Shown piece by piece: positions 61,106 through 64,000 of a DNA stretch of 64,000 nt. The translations under genes and the position numbers were made by a program. This DNA comes from Pseudoclavibacter helvolus. Its GTDB lineage: Bacteria; Actinomycetota; Actinomycetes; Actinomycetales; Microbacteriaceae. How positions within the stretch are numbered: the stretch's first letter is position 1; each line of letters opens with the position of its first letter. Below the pieces are notes generated by a model that ran no database searches, was not told where the DNA came from, and was given only the letters and a program-made list of their open reading frames with translations. Where the stretch lies: assembly GCF_014191305.1 (NCBI RefSeq), contig NZ_JACHWJ010000001.1:248001-312000 (forward strand), given 5' to 3'.

Positions 61106-62760
61106 TTCCGCCAGAGGACTGGACTGCGGTCGGCGGGCTGGAGCTCGAGCCGAACGCTCTGAAAGCAGTCAGCGAGACCAACGCGAACGTCGTCGTTACC
61201 GCTGGCCCTGGCGCAGGCAAGACCGAGCTGCTCGCCCAGCGCGCCGACTTCCTGTTTCGGACGGGAGCGAGCCCGTACCCGAAGCGCATCCTGGCGATCT
61301 CGTTCAAGGTCGACGCCGCCCGCAACCTGCAGTCCCGCGTTCGGCTACGCTCCGGTTCTCAATACGCCGCTCGCTTCGACAGCTTCACCTTCCACGCGTT
61401 TGCCAAGCGCCTCATCGACAACTACCGTCCGGCACTCACGGGCCAGAACGCGCTGAACCCGGACTACCGGATCGATGCCCGCACGCGCATCCAGAACCAG
61501 CAGATCACCTTCGATGACCTCGTGCCTCTCGCGCTGGAGATCCTCGAGAAGAACGACTACGCCCGCGGCGCGCTGCGACAGACCTACAGCCACGTATTCA
61601 TGGATGAGTTTCAGGATGCAACGACGGCGCAGTACGCCTTCTTGAAAGAAGCCTTCGCCGGCACCGGCGTGCACCTCATCGGCGTCGGTGACACCAAGCA
61701 GCGCATCATGGGCTTCGCGGACGCACTCGAAGGTGTCATGGCGACCTTCGCCGACGACTTCGATGCGACTGCTCTGCAGCTCTATCAAAACTTCCGATCC
61801 AAGCCTCGGCTGCGCCGGATGCAGAACCGCATGATCTTGGAGATGGACCCGTCCGCGGTGAGCCCGGACGAAGACCTCGAAGGCGAAGAAGGCATCCTGA
61901 AAGTGCTCCGCTTCGACACCGACGAGGATGAAGCAGCTTCGGTCACGGAGATGATCGGCGATTGGCTCGACGAAGGAGTGCCGTCACGGGAGATCACAGT
62001 GCTGGCTCGTCAACAGCCGCACCTCATCACGCGCGTCTTGGGGGAGCACCTCACCGCTGCTGGCATCCCGTACCGCAACGAGCAGCAGTCCCAGGATCTG
62101 ACCGCGGAGCCCGCTGCCGCCCTGATCTTCAACTTCCTCCGGGTCGTCGCGGACGACGGCCGTCCCGAGGCGTACTCGGAATTGGTGCGCATGGTGACGC
62201 GCGGCGGAATCGAAGAAGCTGACGGCGTGCTGGACAGCAAGCTCCGAACGCTCCTCCGTGAAGCACGGCTGACCGTGCGCGCTGCCGGGTTTGATACGTC
62301 GGGCTTCGCCTCGTGGAAGCCGCTCATCAACTCGTTCGTCGAGTTCGTAACGCGTCCGGCGCTCAATGCGCTGTCGCCGTCGTATCAGCAGGGCTCGCGG
62401 CTCAATGACGTGATGAAGGAAGCCGCCGGTGGCTTCAAGCGCGAGTTGGCGGTCGACGGTGAGCCGGTCGCCGCGCTCGACCGCCTGTCGGAAGAAGATG
62501 CCGTCCGGATCCTGACTGTGCACAAATGCAAGGGTATGGAGTTCGAGAAGGTCATCGTTTTCGGCGTTGAGCCCCAGTTCTTTTGGGGCAAAAAGGACGC
62601 CGACGTGAAGGCCGAGTTCTTCGTGGCTATCTCACGGGCGAAGGATGAGCTCGTCCTGACGACAGCGCGCCACCGAACAAAGCCGGACGGCGCGAACGCC
62701 CACTGGCGCGAGGATTCGCCATCACATGAAGAGTTGCTTGGGTATGCCGATGAACCCTGA
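61102..62760 (+). CDS. gajB: Gabija-type GajB: UvrD-like superfamily 1 helicase
   Basis: Protein of 552 aa. Helicase motifs appear in order: Walker A GPGAGKT (residues 35-41), DEFQD (about 168-172), GDTKQRIMGFADAL, LYQNFRSKPRLRRMQN, LTVHKCKGMEFEKVIV and FVAISRAKDELVLTTAR. It lacks the large 1B/2B subdomains of full UvrD, as GajB does. GTG start overlapping gajA (GTGA). In known systems GajB senses or processes DNA ends and activates GajA. Slightly longer than Bacillus GajB (about 490 aa). Confidence 0.88.
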   Translation: MIPPEDWTAVGGLELEPNALKAVSETNANVVVTAGPGAGKTELLAQRADFLFRTGASPYPKRILAISFKVDAARNLQSRVRLRSGSQYAARFDSFTFHAFAKRLIDNYRPALTGQNALNPDYRIDARTRIQNQQITFDDLVPLALEILEKNDYARGALRQTYSHVFMDEFQDATTAQYAFLKEAFAGTGVHLIGVGDTKQRIMGFADALEGVMATFADDFDATALQLYQNFRSKPRLRRMQNRMILEMDPSAVSPDEDLEGEEGILKVLRFDTDEDEAASVTEMIGDWLDEGVPSREITVLARQQPHLITRVLGEHLTAAGIPYRNEQQSQDLTAEPAAALIFNFLRVVADDGRPEAYSELVRMVTRGGIEEADGVLDSKLRTLLREARLTVRAAGFDTSGFASWKPLINSFVEFVTRPALNALSPSYQQGSRLNDVMKEAAGGFKRELAVDGEPVAALDRLSEEDAVRILTVHKCKGMEFEKVIVFGVEPQFFWGKKDADVKAEFFVAISRAKDELVLTTARHRTKPDGANAHWREDSPSHEELLGYADEP

Positions 62761-63007
62761 GCTGTCGTCCCGCACAGCCCGTTCGATCCGGAAAGGCTCG
62801 AAGCTTCACGTCGTTGATGTCGAGAAGCTCAAGCGAGCCTCTGACGAGGAGCCCTTCGTTCGTGAAAGTTTCGAGCTACTAAAGGTGGCATCGATGCTCC
62901 TCGTTGGAAAAAGTCGAGCCGATCGCGATATCAATCCTCGCGGGCGGGTATGCGCTGCCAGCCCGGTGAAACGGTGCGCAGGTCCTGTCCCGGGGTCCAC
63001 GCCCTGA
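62750..63007 (+). pseudogene. Possible gene remnant after gajB
   Basis: A frame starting at ATG 62750, inside the end of gajB, reads plausible protein for about 55 codons (KLHVVDVEKLKRASDEEPFV, then SFELLKVASMLLVGKSRADR) and then runs antisense into the next gene. This pattern suggests the start of a gene cut off by recombination. No ribosome binding site is obvious and I do not recognise the sequence. Confidence 0.3.
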
Positions 63008-64000
63008 CCTGGGAACGAACGAGCGCACCCGGATAGGACTTGCCCGAACCCATCTCCCGGTACACGTCCTTCCCCGTGTTCTCGACCCAGATCAGCGACT
63101 TCCGCTCCGCGGTGAGCCAGTCCTGCAGGAAGTGGGCGTCTATCAGGAGCTCGTTCTGGCCGACGTTGACAGAGTGCCGCAGAACAGCGATGAGTTGGCC
63201 GCTCGCGTCGGTCCACCCGTTACGGCCGTTCCAGTGGAGGATGCCCGGTGCGGGTCCAAAGAACTCAGGAGCGGGGGTATCGAACGAGATGGTTTCGAGG
63301 TTTCCTGGCGCGTACTCGTTCTCGCCGAGCAGCTCCCACACTGCGGGTCGCGTCGGAACGGTGAGTGGGTTCGTCCACTCGTGCTTCACGACACTCAGCG
63401 TCTCGCCGTGGTGGTGCCCGAACGGGTACTCGCCGACGTACCCGTTGTAGCTAGTGGGGAGCCGAGACATCCCAAGGCCGTTGATCAAGTCCCGTCCTTC
63501 GAGTTCGCCAAGGGCGACGGGAAGATCGTCGGTGCTCACCACGTGGGTGTAGAGGTTGGTCCAGACCTGGTGGGTGCGCTTCGTGGTGTCGCCGGTGAGG
63601 TCTGAGCTGTATGAGCCCGACACAACGATGTAGGGGCGTCCGTCTCGTTCGGCGGAGGTGACATCGATAGTGGGCAGGTCGGAGTCATCAGCCACCCATT
63701 GGGCGTCAGTTCTTCCAATCTTCGCGTCCCAGTTGTAGGCCGGCACCCAGGGACGGGGCGCATCGCTCGCGGGTTCAAACTCGGTCACTGTGGGGTCGAC
63801 CTGCCGGACGATGGAGGATTCGGGTCCAGGAACTGCCGGCGGAGGGGCTTCCCAAGAGTCTCTTGTCCTAGGCGCGTGGTCGGATAGATGCCCGACAAGC
63901 CGGTTGAGCGCGATCCACTGGTACTTCTTGCCGATCCGTTCGATCCACTTCGGCTTCCCGCGCCCCGGCCCGTACTTACCCAGCACGTAGCCGTCGAAAT
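62931..64000 (-). CDS. Unrecognised protein, C-terminal part; runs off the right edge
   Basis: The frame is open through base 64000, so at least 355 residues of a longer protein are seen. A GTG at 63986 is in frame, but FDGY directly upstream continues without a break, so it is probably internal. The segment VLGKYGPGRGKPKWIERIG followed by KKYQWIALNRLVGHLSD has a conserved look that I associate with the C-termini of very large NTPases in defence islands, though I cannot name the family. The rest is beta-rich with many Trp residues. Tail-to-tail with the Gabija operon. GC content is lower than in core genes. Confidence 0.65.
   Translation of the reverse strand, partial: FDGYVLGKYGPGRGKPKWIERIGKKYQWIALNRLVGHLSDHAPRTRDSWEAPPPAVPGPESSIVRQVDPTVTEFEPASDAPRPWVPAYNWDAKIGRTDAQWVADDSDLPTIDVTSAERDGRPYIVVSGSYSSDLTGDTTKRTHQVWTNLYTHVVSTDDLPVALGELEGRDLINGLGMSRLPTSYNGYVGEYPFGHHHGETLSVVKHEWTNPLTVPTRPAVWELLGENEYAPGNLETISFDTPAPEFFGPAPGILHWNGRNGWTDASGQLIAVLRHSVNVGQNELLIDAHFLQDWLTAERKSLIWVENTGKDVYREMGSGKSYPGALVRSQVRAWTPGQDLRTVSPGWQRIPARED

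Noticed and set aside
1-64000. CRISPR arrays, IS elements, phage structural genes
   Set aside because: I looked for regularly spaced repeats, transposase motifs and phage proteins and found none. The inverted repeats present are single intergenic hairpins, not IS ends.

Overview
The window is a high-GC chromosome segment from an actinobacterium, most likely a member of the Microbacteriaceae. This is inferred from base composition, heavy GTG start use, many 4-nt ATGA/GTGA gene overlaps, several apparently leaderless genes, and family content (ECF sigma factors, DUF1304, DUF6457, GAF/winged-helix regulators, many SRPBCC proteins). I see no rRNA, CRISPR array, transposase or integrase. There is one tRNA, tRNA-Pro(GGG).

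Layout. 1-8.6 kb: the end of an RraA-like gene, a divergent SDR/MarR pair, an MpaB-type oxygenase, a GH92 alpha-mannosidase overlapping a GT4 glycosyltransferase, an ArsR/SRPBCC pair with two operator palindromes, and a TetR/DUF1304 pair. 8.6-20 kb: an almost complete molybdenum cofactor and molybdate block: mogA-moaE-moaA, converging on moeB-moeA-moaC-mobA-moaD, then fdhD, a Mop-domain regulator and modABC. 20-22.8 kb: a DHA2-type efflux pump and two SRPBCC proteins.

23-33 kb: a putative guanidino/ureido-compound catabolic block. It holds a pentein amidinohydrolase, a ThDP enzyme and an XRE-cupin regulator in one overlapping operon, followed by a polar amino acid ABC transporter, a D-2-hydroxyacid dehydrogenase, a carbamoylase-type M20 amidase and an agmatinase-family ureohydrolase. 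34-42 kb: three penicillin-recognising lipoproteins in a row, an ECF sigma/anti-sigma-like pair and a NarL-type two-component system. 43-50 kb: a PucR regulator divergent from an APC permease, an FAD amino acid oxidase and two tandem glutaminases. 51-58 kb: two MFS carriers, an HTH/nucleotidyltransferase pair that looks like a toxin-antitoxin module, and a GAF regulator divergent from an acetoin reductase.

58-64 kb looks like the start of a genomic island. tRNA-Pro and a strong terminator are followed by about 800 nt without a convincing gene, then a Gabija-type anti-phage pair (OLD-family ATPase/TOPRIM nuclease plus UvrD-like helicase), a possible gene remnant, and an unrecognised protein running off the right edge.

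The items most worth following up are the guanidino cluster, the Gabija island with its unknown neighbour, the HTH/nucleotidyltransferase module with a dyad over its start codon, the -10 elements built on stop codons ahead of both glutaminases, and the long perfect inverted repeats between genes.
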